DNA of 64,000 nucleotides from M3007 sp033764075 (GCA_033764075.1 JANRJH010000022.1:62001-126000); one strand, 5' to 3'. Positions 1 through 8,375 are shown, numbered from the stretch's first letter. A program made the numbers and translations. Notes: a model not told the origin generated them from the sequence alone.

Positions 1-65
1 GTGTGCCCTGACCGGTCAATTTTACACCGGCAAAATCTCTCTGCTGCCATAAACGTTCCAACCCC

Positions 66-73
66 TATCTTTG
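66..73 (+). promoter_or_regulatory. Bacteroidota -7 box (TATCTTTG) for fabI
   Basis: TATCTTTG matches the TAnnTTTG element of Bacteroidota housekeeping promoters and lies 77 bases before the fabI start. No clear -33 TTG was seen at the right distance. The rest of positions 1-150 shows no gene. Confidence 0.5.
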
Positions 74-150
74 CCAATCTTTCCAGCTTGTAAAAGCCGG
101 TGCTCGGCGATCCCTTGCGCTGGCGAATTCCGACAACCAACATCCAATTT

Positions 151-948
151 ATGATACTAAAAGGCAAAAAAGGCATCGTCTTCGGTGCGTTAGACAACCA
201 GAGCATCGCCTGGAAAGTAGCAGAACGCGTAGTGGCCGAAGGCGCCGAGATCGTGTTGACCAACGCCCCCGTGGCCATGCGTTTCGGCGAGATCAACGCC
301 CTGGCGGAGGCCTGTAAAGCGCCTGTCATTCCGGCCGACGCCACCTCTATGGAAGACCTGGAGAACCTGGTGCAAAAAAGCCTCGAGCACTTTGGCGGCC
401 CGTTCGACTTTGTGCTGCACTCCATCGGCATGTCGCTGAACGTCCGCAAAGGCAAGCCCTACACGGAACTGAACCACGAGTGGATGCTGAAAACCTTCGA
501 CGTGAGCGCCGTCTCCTTCCATAAACTGATGCAGACGCTTTACAAGCACGACGCCCTCAACGAACACGGCAGCATCGTGGCGCTCACCTACATCGCCGCC
601 CAGCGCGTATTCCCCGACTACAACGAAATGGCCGAGTCCAAAGCCCTGCTCGAGTCGTTCGCACGCAGTTTCGGCTATCATTACGGCACCCGTAAAAAAG
701 TGCGTGTGAACACCATTTCGCAGTCGCCCACCATGACCACCGCAGGCAAGGGCATCAAAGGATTTCAGGAGTTCTTCGACTACGCCGACAAAATGTCGCC
801 CCTGGGCAATGCCACAGCTGAAGCCTGCGCCGACTATTGCGTGGCCATGTTCAGCGACCTGACGCGGTTCGTCACCATGCAAAACCTCTACCACGACGGC
901 GGATTCTCCACCATGGGCATGAACCCGGCGCTCATCGAACAGGGATAA
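151..948 (+). CDS. fabI: Enoyl-[acyl-carrier-protein] reductase (FabI-type SDR)
   Basis: A 265-residue FabI-type reductase, which catalyses the NAD(P)H-dependent last step of fatty-acid elongation in the cytoplasm. The N-terminal nucleotide-binding stretch ends in a FabI-like DNQSIAWKVAE segment (about residues 15-25). HSIGMS at 90-95 matches the FabI HSI motif, and the catalytic Tyr157-x6-Lys164 pair is present (YNEMAESK). The substrate-loop region reads SQSPTMTTAGKGIKGF, where FabI usually has a GP-x-RT-like stretch, so this is a divergent FabI and could serve a special acyl pool. The ATG at 151 was chosen because the FabI fold begins there; an in-frame ATG at 100 adds only unrelated residues. 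The stop overlaps the next start (TAATG), so the two genes are translationally coupled. Confidence 0.88.
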   Translation: MILKGKKGIVFGALDNQSIAWKVAERVVAEGAEIVLTNAPVAMRFGEINALAEACKAPVIPADATSMEDLENLVQKSLEHFGGPFDFVLHSIGMSLNVRKGKPYTELNHEWMLKTFDVSAVSFHKLMQTLYKHDALNEHGSIVALTYIAAQRVFPDYNEMAESKALLESFARSFGYHYGTRKKVRVNTISQSPTMTTAGKGIKGFQEFFDYADKMSPLGNATAEACADYCVAMFSDLTRFVTMQNLYHDGGFSTMGMNPALIEQG

Positions 949-2867
949 TGACCGCCGGTAAACGAATGCGGAGATTGCGCAAGGTTCGACATTCGACCAT
1001 CCGGATACCGCTGTTTCTGCTCTGTTTGTTTTTTGCCGCCGCCGCCCAGGCGCAAACCGCCGACTCCCTGCCCCGGCCGCCGGTACCCGTAGACACCGCT
1101 CCGGTCTACTGGCTCACCGCCATGGCGCCGGAAGAACGGATGCTGTTCGACGACACCCTGCCCGATTACCGGTTTCGCATGTACGACCCGGCCCGGGAGG
1201 CCCAATGGGCGGATTGGGGCAACCTGGGTCTGTACGGATCGGCGGCGCGTCCGCTGCTGTATGAAACAACCCCCAGGGCGGGATTCACACACGGATTCGA
1301 CGCTTTCAGGCTGTACCGCCTCCGCAACGAAGACCTGCGGTATTTCCAGCACACCCGCACGTTCAGCGAAGTGGGCTTCACCCAAGGCCGCACCCAAAAC
1401 GACAACTCGGTGGACGCCATGCTGTCGCGGACTTTTGCGGGCGGCACTACCGCTGCCCTGATGTACCAAACCAACCTGGGCGTTGGGCAATACCGACACC
1501 AAAGCGTCCGGAATGCCTCCCTGGCGGGCGGGCTGCGCATGCCCTTCGGGAAGCGCTACGAAGGATTTTTGTCCTTCTGCTCCAACCTGTTCCGACAGCA
1601 GGAAAACGGCGGCCTCACCGAGGACGCCGATTTTGGCAGCGGCCAGTTCAGCGGCCCCATCAACGCGCCCATCCGCCTGGCAACCGAAACCGCCCAAAGC
1701 CTGTACGGGGAGCGCCGCGGGCAATACGTCCACTATTACCGGTTCACCGGAAAAAACAGCGGACGCCAGTTCAAGGCCGGACACCACATCAGCTACGGGG
1801 AGGAGGTCGCCAAATTTTCCCATCCCGGCCCCGGGGCAGATACCCTTTTTTACGACACGTTTATGGTCGACCGGCGTGGCATCCGCCAGTTTACCCGCGT
1901 CAAACGGCTGGACAACCACGTCCAGCTCAGTACCTTTAAAAACCGGAGCGAAGGCCGGGTCTCCGACGTATTCACCGCCGGGCTACGCTACGACCGCATC
2001 CGCGTTGATCAGGAACCCGGCGACACGCTCATCCAAAACTGGTTCCTCACCGGCTCGTTTACACTCGCCCCCTCAGACCGGTTGCAGATACGCGCATCCG
2101 GCGAATTCGGATTATTAGACAACCTTGGCGAATATCAGGTTCAGGGGTCGTTTTACTACGAAACCGCGCGTGCCGGGCGCCTCGAAGGAGGGGTGCTCAG
2201 CCAACGATACCCGCCGCCATGGATTTTTCACCGGCTGAATGTCAGTGGGCGCCCCTTCTGGCAGTACGATTTTGAAAAACCGCTGGAAACCACGCTTTGG
2301 GCGGCTTACCAGATCCCGGGCAAATTGCCACTCCGATTCTTCGGCCGCACGCACCTGATCAACCAATTCCTGTATTTCGATGCCGCCGGCCTGGCGCGGC
2401 AGACCGGAGAGCCCCTGCAACTGCTGCAGCTGGGCGCCGACGTCCGGCTCACCTGGCGGTTCCTGCGACTCGACCAGACGTTCACCCTGCAACAAAACAA
2501 CCGGGAGGACGTACTGCGCCTGCCCACCTGGTTTTCCCGGTCGGCCCTGTACGCCGAGGGCAGGCTGTTTCAAAAAAAGCTGCTGGCCCAGGGCGGCTTT
2601 GATTTTCGCATCAACAGCGACTTCATGCCCGACGCCTGGCAACCCGTTACCGGTCGGTTTTATTTGAACGATCAGTTGACCCAGGAACCCTACCCCTGGC
2701 TCGACGCGTTCGTCGACTTCAAACTGCTCTCCTTTCGCTTTTTCTTTCGATTTGAAAACCTGGGGACCTTGTTGTGGGACGACAGCGCTACCTTCCAGCA
2801 GACCGCCTGGCACCCGCATCTGTTCAACACCTTCCGCCTTGGCTTCAAGTGGCGTTTTTTGGATTGA
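948..2867 (+). CDS. Putative outer-membrane beta-barrel (Bacteroidota putative porin family)
   Basis: A 639-residue exported protein. Residues 1-35 are a basic stretch and a hydrophobic signal peptide ending in AQAQ. A proline-rich linker follows, then about 550 residues of alternating aromatic and polar strands with a C-terminal FRLGFKWRFLD, typical of an outer-membrane barrel. The N-terminal pattern (YWLTAMAPEERMLFDDTLPDYRF, then the strand GFTQGRTQNDNS) resembles the Bacteroidota putative-porin family (Pfam Porin_10 type). That assignment is from memory of the family, not from a search. The ATG at 948 overlaps the fabI stop; an upstream in-frame ATG lies inside fabI and was rejected. Substrate unknown. 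Confidence 0.72.
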   Translation: MTAGKRMRRLRKVRHSTIRIPLFLLCLFFAAAAQAQTADSLPRPPVPVDTAPVYWLTAMAPEERMLFDDTLPDYRFRMYDPAREAQWADWGNLGLYGSAARPLLYETTPRAGFTHGFDAFRLYRLRNEDLRYFQHTRTFSEVGFTQGRTQNDNSVDAMLSRTFAGGTTAALMYQTNLGVGQYRHQSVRNASLAGGLRMPFGKRYEGFLSFCSNLFRQQENGGLTEDADFGSGQFSGPINAPIRLATETAQSLYGERRGQYVHYYRFTGKNSGRQFKAGHHISYGEEVAKFSHPGPGADTLFYDTFMVDRRGIRQFTRVKRLDNHVQLSTFKNRSEGRVSDVFTAGLRYDRIRVDQEPGDTLIQNWFLTGSFTLAPSDRLQIRASGEFGLLDNLGEYQVQGSFYYETARAGRLEGGVLSQRYPPPWIFHRLNVSGRPFWQYDFEKPLETTLWAAYQIPGKLPLRFFGRTHLINQFLYFDAAGLARQTGEPLQLLQLGADVRLTWRFLRLDQTFTLQQNNREDVLRLPTWFSRSALYAEGRLFQKKLLAQGGFDFRINSDFMPDAWQPVTGRFYLNDQLTQEPYPWLDAFVDFKLLSFRFFFRFENLGTLLWDDSATFQQTAWHPHLFNTFRLGFKWRFLD

Positions 2868-2892
2868 GGGCGCCGGCAAACAGACAAAAAAA

Positions 2893-2917
2893 CTGCCCGG
2901 CGGGGGATGCCGGGCAG
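2893..2917. terminator. Hairpin terminator between the porin and a tiny convergent gene
   Basis: Arms CTGCCCGG (2893-2900) and CCGGGCAG (2910-2917) enclose a 9-base loop. Read on the minus strand the stem is followed at once by seven T residues, giving a strong intrinsic terminator for the minus-strand ORF at 2949-3041. On the plus strand a looser T-rich tract follows at about 2925, so it may act in both directions. Confidence 0.7.
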
Positions 2918-2948
2918 CCAGGTTACTTTTTCAGGGCAGGCAAACGGC

Positions 2949-3041
2949 TCAACGGCGGGCGCCGTAAGCGAACAGGGCGGCAACGTGCGGGATCAACCGG
3001 ATCATCAGCAAGGTGCCCAAGGTTACGTACAAGATTAACAT
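2949..3041 (-). CDS. Tiny hydrophobic membrane peptide (30 aa), unrecognised
   Basis: A possible 30-residue protein starting MLILYVTLGTLLMIRLI and ending AYGARR: one transmembrane helix with a basic C-terminus. A clean intrinsic terminator sits 32 bases beyond its stop in the same direction, which is why I list it. The same frame extends upstream to an ATG at 3185, but those residues are low-complexity Lys/Asn-rich and look non-coding. I recognise no family. It lies between convergent and divergent neighbours in a 404-base gap. Confidence 0.4.
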   Translation of the reverse strand: MLILYVTLGTLLMIRLIPHVAALFAYGARR

Positions 3042-3206
3042 AACGGGACGATTTAGTGAAAAGGGAAAAAACCTGTTTGCATTTCGAATATTTCGCAATA
3101 CAGGGCAAACATAAGCATTTGTTAAGGATTTTATCCTGATTTTAAATAAATTTTTCGTTAATAGTTCCTTGACAAATTCACGCAAAAAAGTACCCGGATT
3201 TTAACA

Positions 3207-3214
3207 TACCTTTG
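3207..3214 (+). promoter_or_regulatory. -7 box (TACCTTTG) for the cysteine-synthase-like operon
   Basis: TACCTTTG is an exact TAnnTTTG match, 57 bases before the ATG at 3272. The predicted transcript start, about 5-8 bases further on, falls at or just before the palindrome at 3224-3239. Confidence 0.6.
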
Positions 3215-3223
3215 TCCCTTGGC

Positions 3224-3239
3224 GCCAATCATGATTGGC
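3224..3239 (+). promoter_or_regulatory. Perfect 16-bp palindrome at the predicted transcript start
   Basis: GCCAATCATGATTGGC is its own reverse complement. It lies 9 bases after the -7 box and 32 bases before the start codon, where a dimeric repressor would block transcription. An mRNA hairpin is the alternative reading. No regulator gene is adjacent. Confidence 0.5.
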
Positions 3240-3271
3240 TGCCTTTATCGTTCACTCTCAACCAGGTGTTT

Positions 3272-4312
3272 ATGGTTTATCAGAACATCTTAGAAGCCAT
3301 AGGAAAGACGCCGCTCGTTCGTCTGAACAAAGTGGTATCCGGTATTCCCGCCACCGTATATGCCAAAGTGGAGGCATTCAATCCGGGTTTGAGCGCAAAA
3401 GACCGCATTGCCCTGCACATGCTGGAACGCGCAGAACGGCTGGGGAAACTCAAGCCGGGGGGCACCGTTGTGGACGCCACCAGCGGCAACACGGGGTTCA
3501 GCCTGGCCATGGTTTGTGCGATCAAAGGCTATCGCTGTATACTCACGGTAACCAACAAGATATCGGAGGACAAACTCAACAACCTCAAAGCCATGGGGGC
3601 AGAAGTGATCCTGTGTCCGAAAGATGCCAAGCCCGACGACCCCAACTCCTACTACCGCCGGGCGGAACAACTGGCGCGCGAAATTCCAGGCGCTTACTAC
3701 GTCAACCAGAATTTTAACCTCGAAAACGGCGAAGCGCACTACCTGAGCACCGGGCCCGAGATCTGGGAGCAAACCGAAGGCAAGGTCACCTGGCTGATTG
3801 GCAGCACCAGCACCGGCGGCACCCTGTGCGGCACCGGCCGTTACCTGCGCGAGCAAAATCCCGATCTGAAGGTCATCGGTATCGATGCGTACGGATCGGT
3901 GCTGAAAAAATACCACGAAACGGGTATCTATGATGAAAACGAGATTTACTCGTACAACATCGAAGGTACCGGTAAAAACATCATTCCGGCCAACGTGGAC
4001 TTCGATCTGATCAACCGCTTTGTAAAAGTAACCGATAAAGACAGCGCCCTGCAGGCCAGGGCTCTGGCCCGCCAGGAAGGCATGCTCGTCGGCTATTCCA
4101 GCGGTGCAACCCTGCAGGGGCTGCTGCAGATCAAACAGGATTTGCGCCCCGACGACGTGGTCGTGCTCCTCTTTGCCGATCACGGCAGCAAATACGTCAG
4201 CAAGGTGTTCAACGACGAATGGATGGTTCAACAGGGGTTCCTCGATGCCGGGGAAGAAAAAGAGGAGGTCCCCACCGTAAACCAATCCCAACAATCCGGC
4301 ATTCTTTGTTAA
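3272..4312 (+). CDS. PLP-dependent cysteine synthase / cystathionine beta-synthase family enzyme (candidate cysteate synthase)
   Basis: A 346-residue fold-type II PLP enzyme. The Schiff-base lysine is Lys43 in SAKDR, the substrate loop is SGNTG at 71-75, and the PLP-phosphate loop is GSTSTGGT at 177-184. Family members beta-replace serine, O-acetylserine or O-phosphoserine with sulfur nucleophiles. No CBS regulatory domain is present. The C-terminal half (EGTGKNIIPANVDF) is closer to CBS-like than to CysK/CysM forms. It starts an operon with a cupin oxygenase and a serine-palmitoyltransferase homologue at 32- and 37-base gaps. That context suggests its product feeds the acyltransferase, so I infer L-cysteate (sulfite plus a serine derivative) for sulfonolipids; ordinary cysteine synthesis is the alternative. 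The ATG at 3272 follows the promoter; an upstream start would lie inside the 5' leader. Confidence 0.82.
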   Translation: MVYQNILEAIGKTPLVRLNKVVSGIPATVYAKVEAFNPGLSAKDRIALHMLERAERLGKLKPGGTVVDATSGNTGFSLAMVCAIKGYRCILTVTNKISEDKLNNLKAMGAEVILCPKDAKPDDPNSYYRRAEQLAREIPGAYYVNQNFNLENGEAHYLSTGPEIWEQTEGKVTWLIGSTSTGGTLCGTGRYLREQNPDLKVIGIDAYGSVLKKYHETGIYDENEIYSYNIEGTGKNIIPANVDFDLINRFVKVTDKDSALQARALARQEGMLVGYSSGATLQGLLQIKQDLRPDDVVVLLFADHGSKYVSKVFNDEWMVQQGFLDAGEEKEEVPTVNQSQQSGILC

Positions 4313-4344
4313 GCGAAAGTTCTCACCAAATTCAGTTCAACGCT

Positions 4345-5205
4345 ATGCAACTCCTTCCGATCGACCGCCGGACAGGCCTCACCCGCGAAGAGTTCATTGA
4401 AAACTACTTCAAGCCCAAACGCCCGGTGGTGTTTACCGACGTGGCCAAAGACTGGCCCGCCACCAACAAGTGGACCTTTGGGTACCTGCAGTCCAAATAC
4501 GGCCATCTTGAAGTGCCAATTGTCGGATCGGACTACCACAAGCCCGGCCCCAATTACATGAAGAGCCGCATTTCGATGAAATTCGGCGACTACCTGGACC
4601 TCATCCAGTCCGGCCCAACCGAATACCGCATCTTTCTGTGGAATATCTTCGAACACGCGCCGGAGCTGGTAAACGATGTGTCGAATCCGACCATCGCCGA
4701 CGGGTGGGTGGACAAGTACCCGTTCATGTTCTTCGGCGGCGCCGGTGCAGTGACCAACCTGCATTACGACATCGACTGCTCGAACGTGTTTCACACGCAC
4801 TTCCAGACGCGCAAGCAGGTCGTTTTGTTCGACCAATCGCAGAACGAATTCCTGTACCAGCACCCCTTCACGGTGCAGAGCCACGTCAACCCGCTCCAGC
4901 CGGACTTTGAAAAATACCCTGCACTGAAAAAAGTCACCGGCTACGAAACCCTGCTGACCCACGGCGAAACCCTGTTCATCCCGTCCATGTGGTGGCATTA
5001 CATCGTGTACGTCGACGGTGGTTTCTCCCTGAGCCTGCGTTCGCTCGACAACGTGGCTACCCAGGCCAAGGGTCTTTGGAACATTACCCGCCACTTTCTG
5101 GTTGACAAGGGTATGAACACCGTCATGGGTGAAAACTGGAAAAAATGGAAGCTGGAACAATCCGTCAAACGCGCCGCACGGGCGCTCGCCGACGCGGAAG
5201 TCTAG
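4345..5205 (+). CDS. Cupin-like (JmjC-type) Fe(II)/2-oxoglutarate oxygenase
   Basis: A 286-residue protein of the cupin_8/JmjC-like family. The metal-binding HxD is His140-Tyr-Asp142 (NLHYDID) and the distal histidine is His218 in WWHYIVYVDGG, a canonical facial triad. VVLFDQSQNEFLY lies between them. Relatives hydroxylate protein side chains or small molecules. Its position between a PLP synthase and an SPT-like condensing enzyme makes a lipid, head-group or amino-acid substrate plausible, for example hydroxylation of a sulfonolipid chain, but nothing in the sequence shows this. The ATG at 4345 sits 32 bases after the previous stop. The 42 in-frame residues upstream overlap the previous gene in another frame and were rejected. 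Confidence 0.78.
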   Translation: MQLLPIDRRTGLTREEFIENYFKPKRPVVFTDVAKDWPATNKWTFGYLQSKYGHLEVPIVGSDYHKPGPNYMKSRISMKFGDYLDLIQSGPTEYRIFLWNIFEHAPELVNDVSNPTIADGWVDKYPFMFFGGAGAVTNLHYDIDCSNVFHTHFQTRKQVVLFDQSQNEFLYQHPFTVQSHVNPLQPDFEKYPALKKVTGYETLLTHGETLFIPSMWWHYIVYVDGGFSLSLRSLDNVATQAKGLWNITRHFLVDKGMNTVMGENWKKWKLEQSVKRAARALADAEV

Positions 5206-5242
5206 CAACGAAAAACGTCACATAGCTGAAATCCTCCTATAA

Positions 5243-6514
5243 ATGGATCTTTTCGACAGAATTCTTGATCAGGCCGGGCCGCTCGGCAAATACGCCGAGG
5301 TGGCCGAAGGTTACTATATGTTTCCCAAACTGGAAGGCGAACTCGGCAACCGCATGACCTTCCAGGGAAAAGAGGTGGTCTGCTGGAGCATCAACAACTA
5401 CCTGGGCCTGGCCAACCACCCCGAAGTGCGGCAGGCCGACGCCGAAGCCGCCGCCCGCTGGGGCTTTGCCTACCCGATGGGCGCCCGCATGATGTCGGGC
5501 GAAACCAACAAACACAATGAACTGGAGCAGGGCCTGGCCAAATTTGTCGGCAAGGAAGACGGATACCTGCTCAACTACGGCTACCAGGGCATCCTGTCGG
5601 TCATCGACGCCCTGCTCACCCGCCACGATGTGGTGGTGTACGACGCCGAAAGCCATGCCTGCATCGTGGATGCCCTGCGCATGCACCTGGGCAAGCGCTT
5701 TGCCTTCACCCACAACGACATCGGCAGCCTGGTCAAGTGCCTCGACCGCGCCAAACGCCTGACCGACGAGAACGGGCAGGGTGGCATCCTCGTCATCACC
5801 GAAGGGGTATTCGGCATGCGCGGCGACCAGGGCAAACTGCGCGAAATCGCCGCCCTCAAGGAACAATACGGATTCCGCCTGCTCATCGACGACGCACACG
5901 GATTCGGCATGCTGGGCGCCACCGGCGCCGGCGCTGCCGAAGAGCAAGGAGTGACCGACGACGTCGACCTCTACTTCAGCACGTTCGCCAAAAGCATGGC
6001 CCTCATCGGCGCCTTCGTGGCCGGCCCCAAAGAGATCATCCGGTTCCTGCGCTACAACATGCGCTCCCAGATTTTCGCCAAATCGCTGCCCATGCCGCTC
6101 GTCGAAGGCGCCCTGAAGCGCTTCGAACTGCTCAAAAACCGGCCGGAACTGCGGGAAAAGCTGTGGGACAACGTCCGCAAACTCCAAAGCGGACTCAAGT
6201 CGCGCGGCATGGACATCGGCGACACCAACACCTGCGTGACGCCCGTGTACATGCACGGCGAGGTGGAGGAGGCCATGGCCCTGGTAAAAGACATGCGCGA
6301 AAACTACGGCGTGTTCTGCTCCATCGTGGTGTACCCCGTGATCCCCAAAGGCATGATCATCCTGCGCCTGATCCCTACGGCGGTGCACACCGACGAGGAC
6401 ATCCGCGTCACCCTCGACGCGTTCAGCGCCGTGGGCGAGAAGCTGAAAGCCGGCGCTTACAAGGGGTATGTGCCCGCGGCGATTCAGGCGGGTCCGGCCT
6501 GGAGTGAGGGGTAA
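5243..6514 (+). CDS. Serine-palmitoyltransferase-like alpha-oxoamine synthase (candidate cysteate acyltransferase)
   Basis: A 423-residue fold-type I PLP enzyme of the alpha-oxoamine synthase family (SPT/KBL/BioF). It has the PLP-contacting DDAHGFG (216-222), the Schiff-base Lys250 in FSTFAKS, and the conserved SHACIVDAL histidine region at about 138-145. Family members condense an amino acid with an acyl-CoA or acyl-ACP with loss of CO2, giving 3-keto sphingoid bases. Bacteroidota use members both for sphinganine (serine) and for capnine (cysteate). The upstream cysteine-synthase-like gene favours cysteate here, which is an inference. It is the third gene of a tight operon (37-base gap), and the start at 5243 gives the normal family N-terminus. 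No terminator is evident before the convergent gene ending at 6591. Confidence 0.83.
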   Translation: MDLFDRILDQAGPLGKYAEVAEGYYMFPKLEGELGNRMTFQGKEVVCWSINNYLGLANHPEVRQADAEAAARWGFAYPMGARMMSGETNKHNELEQGLAKFVGKEDGYLLNYGYQGILSVIDALLTRHDVVVYDAESHACIVDALRMHLGKRFAFTHNDIGSLVKCLDRAKRLTDENGQGGILVITEGVFGMRGDQGKLREIAALKEQYGFRLLIDDAHGFGMLGATGAGAAEEQGVTDDVDLYFSTFAKSMALIGAFVAGPKEIIRFLRYNMRSQIFAKSLPMPLVEGALKRFELLKNRPELREKLWDNVRKLQSGLKSRGMDIGDTNTCVTPVYMHGEVEEAMALVKDMRENYGVFCSIVVYPVIPKGMIILRLIPTAVHTDEDIRVTLDAFSAVGEKLKAGAYKGYVPAAIQAGPAWSEG

Positions 6515-6590
6515 GATTTGGGTATTGAAAGGGGTTGGGCTGCGTGCGCTTGCGGCGTAAAGGGTTTCGGCGATGCGCCGCATTATCCCT

Positions 6591-7403
6591 TTATGGGTTT
6601 TCGCGCAGTACAATTCGACTCCTTACCCGATCAAAAAACAGCTTTCGTTCCCGCTCGGCGCCACCGCCTATGGGCTGCATGCGTTCGATCAGATGGCCGA
6701 CTCTTTGCGCCAAATGGTTTGTCTCGCCGGATGGCTGTATAATCATTACGGCAGGCCATTCTTGTAGCATCACCAGGAAATTTGCGTCCGTTTTTCGGAT
6801 AAACAGGAAATTTCCGGTAGCAAACAGCTGATTGGCAAAGAAATCATTTGCGCCTTGTCGGGCTTGCGCTTCCATGTTGGAGACCAGGGCTTCGATCTGC
6901 TCCAACAAAAGTCCCGGCAGGTGCGCAGCGGCAAAACCGCCTACGTCCTGCGTGTACCGTATCTGTTCGATCAGCTTGTCGAACATACCGACCGACCAGC
7001 ACTCTGTTCGCGGTGCCTGCAAAAAGGCATCCCTGAGTTGCCTGCTTTTGCGCAGATACCCATGGAACGGCTCCAGGACATCCATATTTTCTTGAAAGGG
7101 AATACGCCATGCCGGGTCGTTGCATAAGAACCGTTTCCAAAAATAAAATTTGAACAGCGCCAGGATGCGCATTTGCTTAAGCCAAAATACGGGCTGGTCC
7201 TCACAAAAGTGATACAGACCGGTAGCTCCGTTTCCCATATCGCCCATCAGCGGCAATAGCCGATCCAAAAACGCCGATATGCTGTCGGAGGAGGCCTCCG
7301 CATGGTGGCGCCAATCCGGCACGACATCTGTGTCGAAGGAGAGCAACGCCGGCATAACCAGCCGATGGCGCTGCATCAAGCTTATGCCCGCATCAAACGA
7401 CAC
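6591..7403 (-). CDS. Hypothetical protein, unrecognised; possibly the 3' part of a disrupted gene
   Basis: An open frame of 270 codons with ordinary composition (many Phe, Leu, Gln and Met), no signal peptide and no motif I recognise. The first in-frame start is a GTG at 7403, with an ATG ten codons in. The same frame is open further upstream up to a TAG at 7428-7430, and plausible coding residues continue beyond it (see 7428-7689). This protein may therefore have lost its N-terminal part to an in-frame stop. Alternatively the two pieces are separate genes. It converges on the SPT-like gene. Function unknown. Confidence 0.45.
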   Translation of the reverse strand: MSFDAGISLMQRHRLVMPALLSFDTDVVPDWRHHAEASSDSISAFLDRLLPLMGDMGNGATGLYHFCEDQPVFWLKQMRILALFKFYFWKRFLCNDPAWRIPFQENMDVLEPFHGYLRKSRQLRDAFLQAPRTECWSVGMFDKLIEQIRYTQDVGGFAAAHLPGLLLEQIEALVSNMEAQARQGANDFFANQLFATGNFLFIRKTDANFLVMLQEWPAVMIIQPSGETNHLAQRVGHLIERMQPIGGGAERERKLFFDRVRSRIVLRENP

Positions 7404-7427
7404 CGAAACATGCCCGCCCGCATGGTT

Positions 7428-7689
7428 CTAAGCAGTCGTTTTGGCCAGTCCCTGGTCAAGCGCATACTGCTTTAGCCATGATTGATTTTTTGACTTGTAG
7501 TGAGCCGACAGCAGATCAAACAGCCGCCGCTGTAACGGAAATTTCGGGTTGGGCATGGTCTTGGGTTGCAACAGTTTCCAGTAAAACGGAACACTTGCGC
7601 GAAGTGTTCAGCCATACGGGAAATTTAAACAGCCGTTTCCCGGATTGGCGGAACAAACACCCTTGACTGCGCGGTTCTGGTGGGCGCAT
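7428..7689 (-). pseudogene. Decayed upstream segment of the 6591-7403 gene (stop plus frameshift)
   Basis: On the minus strand a 42-codon frame, ATG at 7556 to TAG at 7428, is in phase with the 270-codon gene and reads protein-like (PKFPLQRRLFDLLSAHYKSK). Further upstream, coding-like residues (RLFKFPVWLNTSRK) continue in a different frame from an ATG at 7689, so one indel near 7590-7620 would be needed to join them. A nonsense codon and a frameshift in the same run suggest gene decay. Two tiny genes or chance are possible. Confidence 0.35.
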
Positions 7690-7781
7690 ATTTGCATATT
7701 GGTTAAGTAATACCCATTTTCAGTTATTCGATTTCATGTACAAAACCCTCACTACGCGCAAACCTTCAAAATCATCCTGCC

Positions 7782-8375
7782 ATGAAAGCATTTTTAAACA
7801 TCTCATTGCCGACCCTTATCGGAATTGCATTGTTCGTACTTTTTCAGGCTTGTAAGGAAAGCAAACAAGAGGCCATTCCCTGCCCCACATGTTACGATCT
7901 TCGAAGTAAATGCATAGAAGGCGTTTGCCAATGTGAAGAGGGCACCCATCAGGTGAATCAAAGTAACTGGTGCGTAGGGCCTGGTCAGTTTATGGCGTCA
8001 TTTGACGACTGGTTCTGCCTGGATACGCTCGCTTTAACAGTTGGTTCGGACATTTATTTCCAACCTTCTGGACAACGTCTTTCACGTTGGGCTACCAAAA
8101 ATGACCCCAATGCTTCAAATTGGTCTACAATGAACATCGTGAACGAACCGGGAAAGCACTATATCGTGTTTGGCGGTTTTATTCCTACCACAGTTGGAAG
8201 CGGTCCAAGTGGGATGTGCGATACCCTACGAAGAAGATACTTCCTCGATTTTTACGGCGAGTTAGTCCATCCGGACACGATCATCGGGCACTTTATAGCC
8301 CGAACAGTTGACTATGTAGAGGGAGAAGGAATGCGCCGCGACACGCTTGTTGTGCCGATGTATATGCTGAAGTGA
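7782..8375 (+). CDS. Lipoprotein with an EGF-like cysteine cluster, copy 1
   Basis: A 197-residue lipoprotein with a hydrophobic signal and lipobox VLFQAC, lipidated at about Cys24. A short Cys-rich module follows (CPTCYDL, CIEGVCQCEEGTH, then WCVGPGQF, about residues 35-68), resembling half of an EGF-like or metallothionein-like knot. The rest is a polar globular domain beginning MASFDDWFCLDTLALTVG, with the conserved tail DFYGELVHPDTIIGHF. It is the paralogue of the next gene; the divergent part covers residues about 38-165. I recognise no named family. Cell-surface location is inferred from the lipobox. Confidence 0.75.
   Translation: MKAFLNISLPTLIGIALFVLFQACKESKQEAIPCPTCYDLRSKCIEGVCQCEEGTHQVNQSNWCVGPGQFMASFDDWFCLDTLALTVGSDIYFQPSGQRLSRWATKNDPNASNWSTMNIVNEPGKHYIVFGGFIPTTVGSGPSGMCDTLRRRYFLDFYGELVHPDTIIGHFIARTVDYVEGEGMRRDTLVVPMYMLK

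Noticed and set aside
5237..6613. 458-residue open frame on the minus strand opposite the SPT-like gene
   Set aside because: It is antisense to a gene with clear motifs, rich in His/Val/Gly from GC-rich codon shadow, and has no domain. The same applies to long antisense frames at 9012-10598, 17800-18798, 19964-21265, 12491-13831 and 47773-48699.
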